The notes: generated by a model not told the origin, from the letters alone. Numbered from the stretch's first letter, positions 44,381-52,823 are shown. The stretch is 64,000 nucleotides of DNA from Sulfurospirillum arcachonense DSM 9755 (GCF_000597725.1 NZ_JFBL01000001.1:62001-126000), one strand, 5' to 3'. Translations and numbers: made by a program.

Positions 44381-46629
44381 GTAAAATTTACATTTCCCTT
44401 TTTATATACTTCTTCATAAAAAGTTTTAAACTCATTGCCTACTGTAGATAATTCTGATTCTTCATATTTACAAGTATCATTACCTTTTGAGTCATATCCA
44501 ATTTCATCAATAATAGACATAAATATAGGATATTTATCAAACTTTGACATCTCAGTGTTTACAGCTTCATAAATTTTATCTCTTACAATTTCCTCTTTTA
44601 GTTTATATTCTTCTTTTAATTCGGCTACTTTTTCTTGATCTCCTTCAATTTCTTCTTCACTTTTTTCAATTTGATGTTTTAATACCTCAATTTGTTCATT
44701 GATCTCTTGAAGTAAGTTACTCTCTGGCTCTTCTCCTAAGTCATATTTTTTAACTCTTAAGTCCTGTAATTCATCATCATGTTTTTTTGACTCTTTTTTC
44801 AGTTCTTTTATTTTTTCATTATAAGGAGCTAGTTTTTCTTTTAGCTCTTTTCTTATAGATAGTATTTCAGGTTTGTGTTTATTTGTATGTCTTTCTCTTA
44901 TGCTATCCTGCTTATCTAAAAACTCTTTCTCTTCAATTTTACTCTTTTTCTTTAAAACTAATATAGATGACTTTACTCCTGCACCATAGTTACTAAAAGT
45001 ATGTTGAGGAAGAGAAAAAGAAGCCAATAGTTTAAATCTTTCTATTAGATAATTTCTTACATGCTGCATGGTTGAATTTGTAAGTATCCCATCAGGTAGT
45101 ACCATGGCTACTATTCCACTACTTGGTTTAAGAAGTTCATAATATCTTTCTAAAAAAAGTATTTCACTTTTTTGCTGTTTTAAATCTTTTCTATATTTAT
45201 TATCTATAATTTTATCTATAAAATCAACATAAGAATTTGCAAAATTATCAAAGGTACTAAAATATGTTTTATCATCTTTTATAATTGAGCCAAAAGGTGG
45301 ATTTGTAAATATATAATCAAAACTCTCTTTTTTAAACTCATTATTTTGTTTCTGAAAACTATCGAAAGTAGCAAGTCCATCACTTGTGATAACATTTGTA
45401 TGACCATCATCATGGATAATCATATTCATTTTAGCTGTACGACTTATACCTCCACTTATCTCTATACCATATAGTTTCTTTTCGGCAAAGTTATGCCAAA
45501 AGGCTTTTGCTCTTTCTTTATCTTTATCTGTCGGATTTTCTTTTTTCTTTAGAAATTCTTTTGATTTATTTTGCATTTGAGCTAATGACTGAAGTAAAAA
45601 GCCACCACTCCCACAACTAGGATCAATAACTCTATCATTTTCTTTTAAATCAAATAGATCAACTATAAATTTAACTACATTTGGTGGTGTAAAATATTGT
45701 CCAGCATCACCTTTAAAGAACTTTGCAAAAAAATCTTGAAATATTTTACCTTTAATATCAAGCTCTGTCTCATTTAAACTATAGGATTCAAGTTTCTCAA
45801 CTAAAAAAGTAATCTCATCTGCTTCTAATATCAAAGTATCATCAAAGACATTTGAATCTTTCTTTTTATGTTTATCATAAAGATTTTTTATTCTAATTTC
45901 TCTTTGTTTTTTTGTCTCATCTCTGTCTTTTTGAAACTCATAATACTCTGTATATTCCTCTGATAATTCATCAACCTTTTCATCCATAATTTTTGTAAAT
46001 ACTATTTTACTAAATTCATTAAAAGCTTCAGCAGGATTTCTTTTACCACCATTCCAAAGATAGTCATGTATTTCTTTTAATATACTGTTTAATTTCTCTG
46101 TATCAAGTGGCTTTATATCATTATCTTTTGAACCTCTTTTATATTTCCATTTTGGAACACTTCCACCAAAATCAGGGAAATCATCTATTTTTCTACTTTC
46201 ATTATCCCCAATATGCACTTTCCAAAATTCACTACCATTTGTAGCTATTGCATACTCAGCACCTGCTGCATGAGCATAACTTATAGCTTGGTCTTTTGCA
46301 GTTTTTAAATCTTTTTGTTTTTTATCTTTTACCTCTACAATCATATAGGCTTTATTTGTTTTTTTGGTATTTTTAACTTTATAGGCAATTATATCTGCAT
46401 ACTTGGTTTCTCTACCCATTGGCACTTTTACTTCTATTGCTAAACTATAAATAGGATATTGGTGTTCAATAACAAGCTTAGCAACCATGTAAGCTCGTAC
46501 TTTTTCCTCTGTCTCATTCCAAGATTTCGTTGAGCCTTGTTTTTGTCCTGTATGATAGGTTATCTTTGTTCTTTCATCGTTTAAACTAAATAGCTTTTTA
46601 TCAAAACCTTGTTGTATTAAATCATCCAT
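44377..46629 (-). CDS. hsdM: N6-adenine DNA methylase with an N-terminal restriction-endonuclease-like domain
   Basis: The 750-residue protein joins an N-terminal HsdR_N-like nuclease fold (about 25-150: the YADIIAY aspartate and IVEVKDKK, a PD-ExK pattern, then AIATNGSEFWKVH) to an N6 methylase (about 275-580: motif I DPSCGSGGFLLQSL and catalytic TNPPFGS). A long charged coiled coil (about 585-695) follows. There is no separate HsdR or helicase gene nearby. With the separate HsdS, this resembles BcgI-type enzymes in which one chain both cuts and methylates. Whether the nuclease domain cuts DNA is untested. An extended -10 (TGCTATAAT, near 46684-46692) lies upstream. Confidence 0.88.
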   Translation of the reverse strand: MDDLIQQGFDKKLFSLNDERTKITYHTGQKQGSTKSWNETEEKVRAYMVAKLVIEHQYPIYSLAIEVKVPMGRETKYADIIAYKVKNTKKTNKAYMIVEVKDKKQKDLKTAKDQAISYAHAAGAEYAIATNGSEFWKVHIGDNESRKIDDFPDFGGSVPKWKYKRGSKDNDIKPLDTEKLNSILKEIHDYLWNGGKRNPAEAFNEFSKIVFTKIMDEKVDELSEEYTEYYEFQKDRDETKKQREIRIKNLYDKHKKKDSNVFDDTLILEADEITFLVEKLESYSLNETELDIKGKIFQDFFAKFFKGDAGQYFTPPNVVKFIVDLFDLKENDRVIDPSCGSGGFLLQSLAQMQNKSKEFLKKKENPTDKDKERAKAFWHNFAEKKLYGIEISGGISRTAKMNMIIHDDGHTNVITSDGLATFDSFQKQNNEFKKESFDYIFTNPPFGSIIKDDKTYFSTFDNFANSYVDFIDKIIDNKYRKDLKQQKSEILFLERYYELLKPSSGIVAMVLPDGILTNSTMQHVRNYLIERFKLLASFSLPQHTFSNYGAGVKSSILVLKKKSKIEEKEFLDKQDSIRERHTNKHKPEILSIRKELKEKLAPYNEKIKELKKESKKHDDELQDLRVKKYDLGEEPESNLLQEINEQIEVLKHQIEKSEEEIEGDQEKVAELKEEYKLKEEIVRDKIYEAVNTEMSKFDKYPIFMSIIDEIGYDSKGNDTCKYEESELSTVGNEFKTFYEEVYKKGNVNFT

Positions 46630-46721
46630 TATTTTTAATCCTATTGGTTGTTTTGTAAAGTAAAATATTTTTTATAACAAATGATTATAGCAATATAACC
46701 TTTTAAGTTTTCTCAACTAAC

Positions 46722-46743
46722 CCCAACAACCCTCTTTGTTGGG
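46722..46743. terminator. Hairpin in the divergent region upstream of hsdM
   Basis: CCCAACAA and TTGTTGGG form a perfect eight-pair stem with a six-base loop. It lies between two divergent genes, so it is not an obvious terminator for either; it could be a leftover of a lost gene or a regulator site. Confidence 0.4.
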
Positions 46744-46826
46744 TAGAAAGTTTGTCATAGATAATCACATATTAGTCTTCAAAAGGAAATAACAATAAAA
46801 ACTTGCTCTTTATTTACATATTTCAT

Positions 46827-46832
46827 TATAAT
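46827..46832 (+). promoter_or_regulatory. Vegetative promoter of the sensor/HD-GYP pair
   Basis: TATAAT here is preceded 18 bases upstream by TTGCTC (46803-46808). The implied RNA start (about 46839) is downstream of the ATG at 46803, which supports the later start at 46854 for the following gene. Confidence 0.6.
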
Positions 46833-46853
46833 ATCCTCAAAGAGGATTCTAGT

Positions 46854-47729
46854 ATGTCAAAAATATATCTATTATTGTTTGTACTGTTTATTCACCAAGA
46901 GTTATTTGCACAAACTCTTTTTACGTATAATAATAATTATTCAAAAAAAGAACTTCTCAATAAAAAAGAAAATTATACATATAAAATACTACAATTAGCT
47001 TTAGAAAAAACCAAACAAAAGTATGGGGAGTATGAACTTAAACCCTCTGAAAAGATGAACAATAAAAGAGCTCTCTACATAGCTAAAAACAACAAAATTA
47101 AAAACTTTATACTCAATGCTTCCATAACAAAAGAACTTCTCTCTGAATTTTCATACGCTAAGTTTCCAACTCATAGAGGTATTATAGGATATAGAGTTGC
47201 CTTTATATCACCTAAGCTACAACAAGACAAAGCGCTCTATAACACTTTAAAAAAAATTAACAAATTAAAAACAGTCCAAGGAACGGGGTGGCTAGATATA
47301 AAAATACTAAAAGAAAATCATTTCAATATACACTCTCATCCAGATATGAAAGGTCTTGCACGGATGACTGCTACAGGAAGAGCAGATTTATACTTTAGAG
47401 GGATAACTGAAATAAGAGAAGAACTTCATAAATATAACGATATTAAAGATTTAGTTTTTGACAAAACATTTTTACTCTATTATGATTTACCAAAACTATT
47501 TTTTACAAATAATGCAAATAAAAAAGCTATCCAAAGGATAGAAGAAGGTCTACTTATAGCTTATAAAGATGGTTCTTTAGATAAAATTTTTAATGAATTT
47601 TATTTTGAAGATATACAAGCAATGCACATTAAAAAAAGAAAGATATATAAGCTTAAAAAACATTTTTGTCAAGAAATTGGCTTTAATTTTGAGCAGTATT
47701 ATATTGATATTTCAAAGTTGTATCAATGA
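46854..47729 (+). CDS. Periplasmic solute-binding-like protein
   Basis: From the ATG at 46854 (AGAGG upstream) the 291-residue product starts with a signal peptide cleaved near LFAQ-TLF. It continues as a type-3 solute-binding-like fold with segments such as HRGIIGYRVAFISPKLQ and GLARMTATGRADLYFRG. It has no lipobox and no transporter genes beside it. Its stop overlaps the next gene by four bases, so it probably acts as the periplasmic sensor partner of the HD-GYP membrane protein rather than as an importer part. Confidence 0.75.
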   Translation: MSKIYLLLFVLFIHQELFAQTLFTYNNNYSKKELLNKKENYTYKILQLALEKTKQKYGEYELKPSEKMNNKRALYIAKNNKIKNFILNASITKELLSEFSYAKFPTHRGIIGYRVAFISPKLQQDKALYNTLKKINKLKTVQGTGWLDIKILKENHFNIHSHPDMKGLARMTATGRADLYFRGITEIREELHKYNDIKDLVFDKTFLLYYDLPKLFFTNNANKKAIQRIEEGLLIAYKDGSLDKIFNEFYFEDIQAMHIKKRKIYKLKKHFCQEIGFNFEQYYIDISKLYQ

Positions 47730-49006
47730 AATTATTATTGAAGATTTTTATAACACTCTTTATTTCAATAACATCTTCATTTTTTATTTACTCAGTAATT
47801 ATACTCAATACTACAAAAACTGATTTGGAAGAGAAACTAATTCAAAAGATTAAAAACAATAATAAACTCTATACTATACCTATTTCTGCTTTACTATATG
47901 AGTTTAACGAAGATGTTCTAATCTCATTATTGCATTCTATTTATAACGATAAAGAAATCGTAAAAATAGAACTCATAGATTTTAGTAATAATCTAAATTT
48001 AACATTAAATAAAGGTGAATTTAATGCGGATGACATAATAAAAGATAAACTTGAATTAAAATATGCTAATGAGAAAATAGGTATTTTGAAAGTCTCTTAC
48101 ACAAAAAAATATATAAATATTTTCTTTAACCAATTTAAAAACTATGCTATTTTATTTAGTGTATTGTTAGTATTTATTCTCCTTATCTCCCTTTATTTTA
48201 TAATCAAACAAATCATAAAATCTCTCGATATTTTGTCAAAGGCAACAGAAAAAATTACTTCTGGAAACTTACATCACAAAATCAACATCAAATCAAATGA
48301 TGAAATTGGTTTATTGGCAAATAAATTTGAAACTATGAGAGAAAACTTACACAATAGAGAAGTATTAAATAAACAGCAGTCAGAAAAAATACAAGAACTC
48401 AATAAAGAGATGATTGAAACACAAGAAGTATTAATTGAGACACTAGGCGAAGTAATAGAAAAAAGATACATTGATGATCCTTATCATGTTAAAAGAGTAG
48501 CTGATATGTCTTATCTTTTAGCAAAATTATTAGGGATGAAAGAGAGTGAAGCAATAAGCTTAAAAATTGTTTCTCCTATGCATGATATTGGTAAAATTGG
48601 TATTTCAGACTCCATACTCCTTAAACCTGGAAAGTTAACCCCTGAAGAATTTGAGATTATGAAAACTCATTCTACAATAGGTTATGATATTCTAAAAGAT
48701 ACACATAAAGAAACACTTGACATTGCTTCTTTAGTCGCATATGAACACCATGAAAGATGGAATGGTACAGGATATCCTATGGGTAAAAAAGGTGAAGAAA
48801 TCTCTATCTTTGGAAGAATCACTGCTATTATAGATGTCTTTGATGCTCTTGCAAATAAAAGGTGTTATAAAGAAGCTTGGCAATATGATGAAATCATTAC
48901 GTACTTGAAAAAAGAGCGTGGAGAACAATTTGACCCAATAATTGCTCAAAAATTAATTGACAATATAGATATTTTTATAGATGTACAAAAAAAGTATTCT
49001 ACTTAG
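47726..49006 (+). CDS. Membrane-bound HD-GYP phosphodiesterase with HAMP domain
   Basis: The 426-residue protein has a membrane helix (about 7-28), a small periplasmic domain, a second helix (about 139-160), HAMP (about 160-212), a coiled coil and a C-terminal HD-GYP domain. The domain contains MHDIGKIG, KTHSTIGYDIL, YEHHERWNGTGYP and DVFDALANKRCYK. Complete HD and GYP motifs predict hydrolysis of cyclic di-GMP. It is co-translated with the solute-binding-like protein, which likely tunes its activity. Confidence 0.9.
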   Translation: MKLLLKIFITLFISITSSFFIYSVIILNTTKTDLEEKLIQKIKNNNKLYTIPISALLYEFNEDVLISLLHSIYNDKEIVKIELIDFSNNLNLTLNKGEFNADDIIKDKLELKYANEKIGILKVSYTKKYINIFFNQFKNYAILFSVLLVFILLISLYFIIKQIIKSLDILSKATEKITSGNLHHKINIKSNDEIGLLANKFETMRENLHNREVLNKQQSEKIQELNKEMIETQEVLIETLGEVIEKRYIDDPYHVKRVADMSYLLAKLLGMKESEAISLKIVSPMHDIGKIGISDSILLKPGKLTPEEFEIMKTHSTIGYDILKDTHKETLDIASLVAYEHHERWNGTGYPMGKKGEEISIFGRITAIIDVFDALANKRCYKEAWQYDEIITYLKKERGEQFDPIIAQKLIDNIDIFIDVQKKYST

Positions 49007-49350
49007 CCAAGTAATTCTCTTTGTTTTTTAGGAAGCTTATTATAGATAAGCTCATACGAATGGTCAATGAGTTCTTTTAAAAGTGAGTCAGTTACATCGG
49101 TATTTGCACTGACTGTATTCCAGTGTTTTTTGTTCATATGATATCCTGCTTTTATACCCTCATAGATTGAGCGAAGTTCTAAGGCGTAGATAGGATCACA
49201 TTTAAGATTTATATGAAGTAGCTCTTCATCTACAAAAAGAGCAAACATCTTGTTAGAAACTCTGTAAACACGTACTACCTCATCAAAAGGATAATCAAAC
49301 GTAGCTCCTTTTTTTGACAACAAGTAAACATCTACCTCTTTAAAAGTCAT
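49003..49350 (-). CDS. MmcQ/YjbR family protein
   Basis: The 115-residue protein matches the YjbR fold. It has FDYPFDEVVRVYRVSNKMFALF at the start, LHINLKCDPIYALELRSIYEGIKAGYHMNKKHWNTV in the middle and a final DHSYELIYNKLPKK helix. Members adopt a CyaY-like fold and may bind DNA, but no cellular role is settled. It ends convergently with the HD-GYP gene, overlapping four bases. A copy of CTTTACATGTAAAG (49362-49375) lies just upstream of its start. Confidence 0.85.
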   Translation of the reverse strand: MTFKEVDVYLLSKKGATFDYPFDEVVRVYRVSNKMFALFVDEELLHINLKCDPIYALELRSIYEGIKAGYHMNKKHWNTVSANTDVTDSLLKELIDHSYELIYNKLPKKQRELLG

Positions 49351-49416
49351 AACTCAATGTCCTTTACATGTAAAGTATTTTCTCTATAATATCATAAAAG
49401 AAGATATGTTTTTGAG

Positions 49417-49746
49417 TTAAACTCTACATGCCCAACAGTTATCTTGGTCATTACATGTAGCACAAGCTGGGGCAACTTCTCCTACTGAGTCATAGATAAA
49501 TTTTTTCCAAAGTTTATCAGCAGGTTTTATTTCACACAATGCTGGGAAATGCTCTTTCATAAACTTCCCCATTTGAGTTCTATTTTCAAAACCTAAATCT
49601 TCATAAAGATGATTCATCTCTAAAGAAACTTTTGAAAGATATGGTGCAACTTCATTAAAAGCTTTTTCATCTTTTGCATACTTTTGTAAAAATGAAGTTA
49701 CTTTCTCTTCTAAAATATTAAGTGGCGTTTCATTTTTTACTATCAT
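49417..49746 (-). CDS. nifQ: Short NifQ-like protein with altered cysteine motif
   Basis: NifQ supplies molybdenum for FeMo-cofactor. The 109-residue protein has the NifQ pattern MNHLYEDLGFENRTQMGKFMKEHFPAL followed by LWKKFIY and a cysteine-rich end. Classic NifQ is 160-190 residues and ends in C-x4-C-x2-C-x5-C. Here the first cysteine is missing and an extra one is added at the tail, giving C95, C98, C104 and C107 (C-x2-C-x5-C-x2-C). The N-terminal third of longer NifQ proteins is absent. It overlaps the flavodiiron gene by four bases and ends the operon that begins at 52745. The NifQ assignment is from motif memory and is fairly strong. Confidence 0.75.
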   Translation of the reverse strand: MIVKNETPLNILEEKVTSFLQKYAKDEKAFNEVAPYLSKVSLEMNHLYEDLGFENRTQMGKFMKEHFPALCEIKPADKLWKKFIYDSVGEVAPACATCNDQDNCWACRV

Positions 49747-50960
49747 AAAGTCATCTCCATCATTTTACCATTTACAATTTCGCCAAACTCTACACCAAAA
49801 TTGTAACTCTCATTGAGTTCCATTTTTGTAGGTACAAGCTTTATCTTTTGTGGTTCAAGTGGTACTCTAAACTTCAAAGCTTTCAATCTTGCTTGAATCA
49901 TATCAACAGCTTCTCCACTCCAACCAAAACTACCAAAACATGCACCTATTTTACCTTTTTTTTCTAAAAGCATCATACAACTTAACAAATCCCAGACAGG
50001 TTTAGGAGCATCTGAATTGATAGTTGGCGTTCCTATAATTATACCTGTACTTTCTTCTAAAATACTGAGCATATTTTGCTCATCTAATGCCATAAGGTCA
50101 TATATATTTGCTATGAGAGTTTCACTTGATTCTAATCCATCATAAATTCTCTCAGCCATATCTTTTGTATTTTTATAACTTGTTACATAAAAAATAGATA
50201 CTATTTTTTTACCATGCAGTCTATCTGTTTTAGTACTCCATTTTTTATACAACTCTATATATTCATGTGGATTTTTTCTTAAAACTGGTCCATGAAGTGT
50301 TGCTACGATATCAATATCTAACTTTTCATACAGTTTTATTGCATTGATAACATCACTTTTAAAAGGTCTCATTATATGCTCATAATAGTATTTAAAAGCA
50401 TATTCAAAGTCACCAACTAAATCATTAAATACCCTACTATCAAAATAGTGTGATCCAAAAACATCACCACTAAAAAGTACTTTCTCTTCTACAAGGTAGC
50501 TACTCATCGTCTCAGGCCAATGAAGATTTGGCGTACTTAAAAATTTTAGTGTTTTATCCCCAAGTTTTAACTCTTTATTGGTCCAAACATTTTCAAACTC
50601 TATATCTTCTTTTCCTGTTATTGCTTTTATCATAGGTCCAGCCATAGGCGATATAAAAACTTTTGCCTGAGGTGCTTTTTTAGTCAATTCTAAAAGTGCT
50701 CCACTATGATCAGGTTCAAGATGATGCATCACGATATATTTTATCTCTTCATACCTACAAACTGACTCTATATTTTCAAAAAACTCTTGTGAAAACTCTT
50801 CTTTCACAGTATCTAAGATAATAACTCCTTGCGTAGTCTTAACAAGATATGCATTATACGTAGTTCCATTGGCTGTTTTCATAATAATATCAAAAGTTCT
50901 GATATCAGGATCACTGACCCCTATATAATAAACATCTCTTTTGATTTTTACGGCACTCAT
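49743..50960 (-). CDS. Flavodiiron protein (A-type flavoprotein, FprA/NorV-like)
   Basis: The protein (405 residues from the ATG at 50960) has a metallo-beta-lactamase-like diiron domain with HHLEPDHSGAL, LHWPETMSSYLVEE and LFSGDVFGSHYFD, and a C-terminal flavodoxin domain (from about 255; SIFYVTSYKNTKDMAERI). Such proteins reduce O2 or NO to harmless products, so in a nif operon it may protect nitrogenase from oxygen. The start at 50960 is preferred over 50993 because AAGGA precedes it and it shares a base with the upstream stop (TGATG). Electron donors are not encoded beside it except the ferredoxins of the plus-strand nif genes. Confidence 0.9.
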   Translation of the reverse strand: MSAVKIKRDVYYIGVSDPDIRTFDIIMKTANGTTYNAYLVKTTQGVIILDTVKEEFSQEFFENIESVCRYEEIKYIVMHHLEPDHSGALLELTKKAPQAKVFISPMAGPMIKAITGKEDIEFENVWTNKELKLGDKTLKFLSTPNLHWPETMSSYLVEEKVLFSGDVFGSHYFDSRVFNDLVGDFEYAFKYYYEHIMRPFKSDVINAIKLYEKLDIDIVATLHGPVLRKNPHEYIELYKKWSTKTDRLHGKKIVSIFYVTSYKNTKDMAERIYDGLESSETLIANIYDLMALDEQNMLSILEESTGIIIGTPTINSDAPKPVWDLLSCMMLLEKKGKIGACFGSFGWSGEAVDMIQARLKALKFRVPLEPQKIKLVPTKMELNESYNFGVEFGEIVNGKMMEMTL

Positions 50961-51322
50961 CAATGTTTCCTTAAAAGAATTCTCTGCAGCCATAAAGGTG
51001 GGTTATCTTTTATCATATTTTGTAGAGATTTTAAGACACCTTCTATCGTATCATCACTTGACTTCATAGGATATATACCACATTTTTGAACTAGATTTGC
51101 TGCTTTTGGTCCTATCTGAGAGACACATACCATATCACTATTTTCAAGACAATTTATCTTATACTCTAGCTTATCTATCTCATCATCATGTTTTATAGAA
51201 GAGTCAATCTCTTTGATTAAAGAAAAATCATTTTCATTGACCTCATACATGTAAAACCTTTCACACCATCCAAAGTGTTCATTTACATTTATGCCATCAA
51301 GTGAAGCAAATGAAATTATCAT
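50960..51322 (-). CDS. NifX/NifB-C-like cofactor-binding protein (first)
   Basis: The 120-residue protein matches the dinitrogenase iron-molybdenum cofactor family: FASLDGINVNEHFGWCERFYMYEV at the start, SQIGPKAANLVQKCGIYPMK in the middle and a C-terminal NPPLWLQRIL helix. Members carry FeMo-cofactor precursors between assembly proteins. It shares its C-terminal helix (NPPxxxxxIL) with the NifX at 55519. It overlaps the Sel1/NifU-like gene by four bases. Confidence 0.85.
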   Translation of the reverse strand: MIISFASLDGINVNEHFGWCERFYMYEVNENDFSLIKEIDSSIKHDDEIDKLEYKINCLENSDMVCVSQIGPKAANLVQKCGIYPMKSSDDTIEGVLKSLQNMIKDNPPLWLQRILLRKH

Positions 51323-52056
51323 ATGATATAAACCTTGATATTTTCATCTATAACTTTAGTAAGCGTATTTTCGATAAGCTCATATGTAGAAGTAGAAGCC
51401 ATAGAACATCCCGCACAATTTCCTTGATATGCAAGTCTTATCTCAGTATCTACTCCACTTAAAAAATCAATCAACATAATATTCCCACCATCTTGAACTA
51501 AAATAGGTCTTATATATCTATCTAAGGCATCAGTCACTACTTCTTTTTTCTTTTCTAAACTCATTTTTTTAAACTCCAGATTTATATTTGGACTCTCTTT
51601 TTTTGGTCTATCCACACCACCCATCTGAATTCTAGCCATAGCATGACCACTCTTTGCAGCATTAAGCATACAGTTAAATCCTTCTTTTACTAAAACCTCA
51701 TTTGTTCTATCTTTAAGTAAAAGTAATCCCAATCTAAAATTAGCCCCTTGATGGTTTTTTTTAACAGCACGTCTAAAATATTCTATTGCTTTATTTATAT
51801 CTTCATCAACACCAATTTTACTCTGGTACATTAAAGCAAGATTATAATTAGCAGAATCATTTTCAAACTCACTCGCTTTTTCAAACCACTCTTTTGCTTT
51901 TGCATAATCTTTATCAACACCCTCACCTTTTAAGTACATAAGACCTAAATTTGCCATAGCTTGATCGCTTTTTAACTCTGCTTCTTTACTCCACAAACTA
52001 AAAGCACTTTCATAGTCTTTTGCCTTATACGCTTTTAATGCTTCTGCATGATTCAT
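51319..52056 (-). CDS. Sel1-repeat protein fused to a NifU C-terminal-like domain
   Basis: Residues from the start to about 155 form Sel1-type helical repeats (AMANLGLMYLKGEGVDKDYAKAKEWFEKA and following). The last about 75 residues form a NifU C-terminal-like scaffold domain (RPILVQDGGNIMLIDF, then YQGNCAGCSMAS with the CxxC cluster site). NifU-type domains hold iron-sulfur clusters for transfer. The repeats may dock a client. The ATG at 52056 is chosen because AGGAG precedes it. This domain pairing is unfamiliar to me and it may stand in for part of the missing NifU. Confidence 0.8.
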   Translation of the reverse strand: MNHAEALKAYKAKDYESAFSLWSKEAELKSDQAMANLGLMYLKGEGVDKDYAKAKEWFEKASEFENDSANYNLALMYQSKIGVDEDINKAIEYFRRAVKKNHQGANFRLGLLLLKDRTNEVLVKEGFNCMLNAAKSGHAMARIQMGGVDRPKKESPNINLEFKKMSLEKKKEVVTDALDRYIRPILVQDGGNIMLIDFLSGVDTEIRLAYQGNCAGCSMASTSTYELIENTLTKVIDENIKVYII

Positions 52057-52067
52057 ATTGTGCTCCT

Positions 52068-52370
52068 CTAACAACACTCTAATTCTGCTTTATCTAAAAG
52101 AGATATTCCTTTTTCAAAATCAAACTCTTCAAATAAATCAGAAATATAAAATACATTTGAGCAAACAAGATACAATATATCTTTACACCCATCCTTAATA
52201 TACTCTTTACTATAATTTTCAGGAATCTTACTTTGAAAACTTATCCAAAATTCATTCTTGCTTTCAGGCTCTAAAAGAAAAAGCTCATCCATAGCATCTA
52301 AAACTTCAACTGCATTTTTATAACAATCTATATTATCAAATGATACATATCTATCTCTTACTTCTTGCAC
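52068..52370 (-). CDS. cowN: CowN, nitrogenase-protecting protein against CO
   Basis: The 100-residue protein matches CowN: DRYVSFDNIDCYKNAVEVL near the start, NEFWISFQSKI in the middle, DLFEEFDFEKGISLLDKAE and the closing ECC. CowN lets cells fix nitrogen when carbon monoxide is present by shielding the Mo nitrogenase. Translation starts at GTG with AAGG about ten bases upstream. The gene abuts the NifX-like gene and is followed by the Sel1/NifU-like gene. Confidence 0.88.
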   Translation of the reverse strand: MQEVRDRYVSFDNIDCYKNAVEVLDAMDELFLLEPESKNEFWISFQSKIPENYSKEYIKDGCKDILYLVCSNVFYISDLFEEFDFEKGISLLDKAELECC

Positions 52371-52745
52371 CTACTCACCTTTACAAGAACAACTACACTC
52401 ATCTGTTAATTCTGTATAATTACTTTCATCAACAAGTAAAAGTGACTCACTCAAAAAATCTTTATATATAGCGTCAATAGTAGGTTTTTCATCTTTACAT
52501 GTAAAGACTTTTATACCCTCTTTTGTATAATATTTATAAAGCTTATCTCCCATATGTGAAAACACTGTTGCACTTGTACCAGATTGCTTTAAAAATGGAA
52601 CTAACTGAGGACCATTACCACACTCTTCATTTTTAATAACTTTAAAAGCACCAGATTCAATATCTAAAAGTGCAAAATACGGAGCATTACCATATAAATC
52701 AGATAAAGTTGTGGAACTTTTTGTATCTAGGGGAATTGAAATCAT
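52371..52745 (-). CDS. NifX/NifB-C-like protein (second)
   Basis: The 124-residue protein resembles the cofactor-binding NifX/NifB C-terminal family (FALLDIESGAFKVIKNEE, ATVFSHMGDKLYKYYTKEGIKVF), with a cysteine-rich end ECSCSCKGE that could bind a metal or cluster. It is the first gene of the minus-strand nif operon. It carries one copy of CTTTACATGTAAAG inside its coding sequence (52493-52506). Its exact role in cofactor handling is not known. Confidence 0.8.
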   Translation of the reverse strand: MISIPLDTKSSTTLSDLYGNAPYFALLDIESGAFKVIKNEECGNGPQLVPFLKQSGTSATVFSHMGDKLYKYYTKEGIKVFTCKDEKPTIDAIYKDFLSESLLLVDESNYTELTDECSCSCKGE

Positions 52746-52778
52746 TTATAATCCTTTTACTTTATTTATATTTATATA

Positions 52779-52793
52779 TACATAATCCATTCC
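52779..52793 (-). promoter_or_regulatory. RpoN-type promoter of the minus-strand nifX-like/cowN/nifQ operon
   Basis: On the minus strand the element is GGAATGGATTATGTA. It keeps the -24 GGAA and the -12 TATGTA but differs in the middle from the other four sites. The GG is 48 bases from the ATG at 52745, in line with the others. Confidence 0.65.
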
Positions 52794-52808
52794 TTTTACA
52801 TTTTTAAA

Positions 52809-52823
52809 GGAACACTTTATGTA
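52809..52823 (+). promoter_or_regulatory. RpoN promoter of nifE
   Basis: GGAACACTTTATGTA matches the nifH and nifX elements. The GG is 44 bases from the nifE ATG. It lies back-to-back with the promoter at 52779-52793, the two GG pairs being 16 bases apart. Confidence 0.85.
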
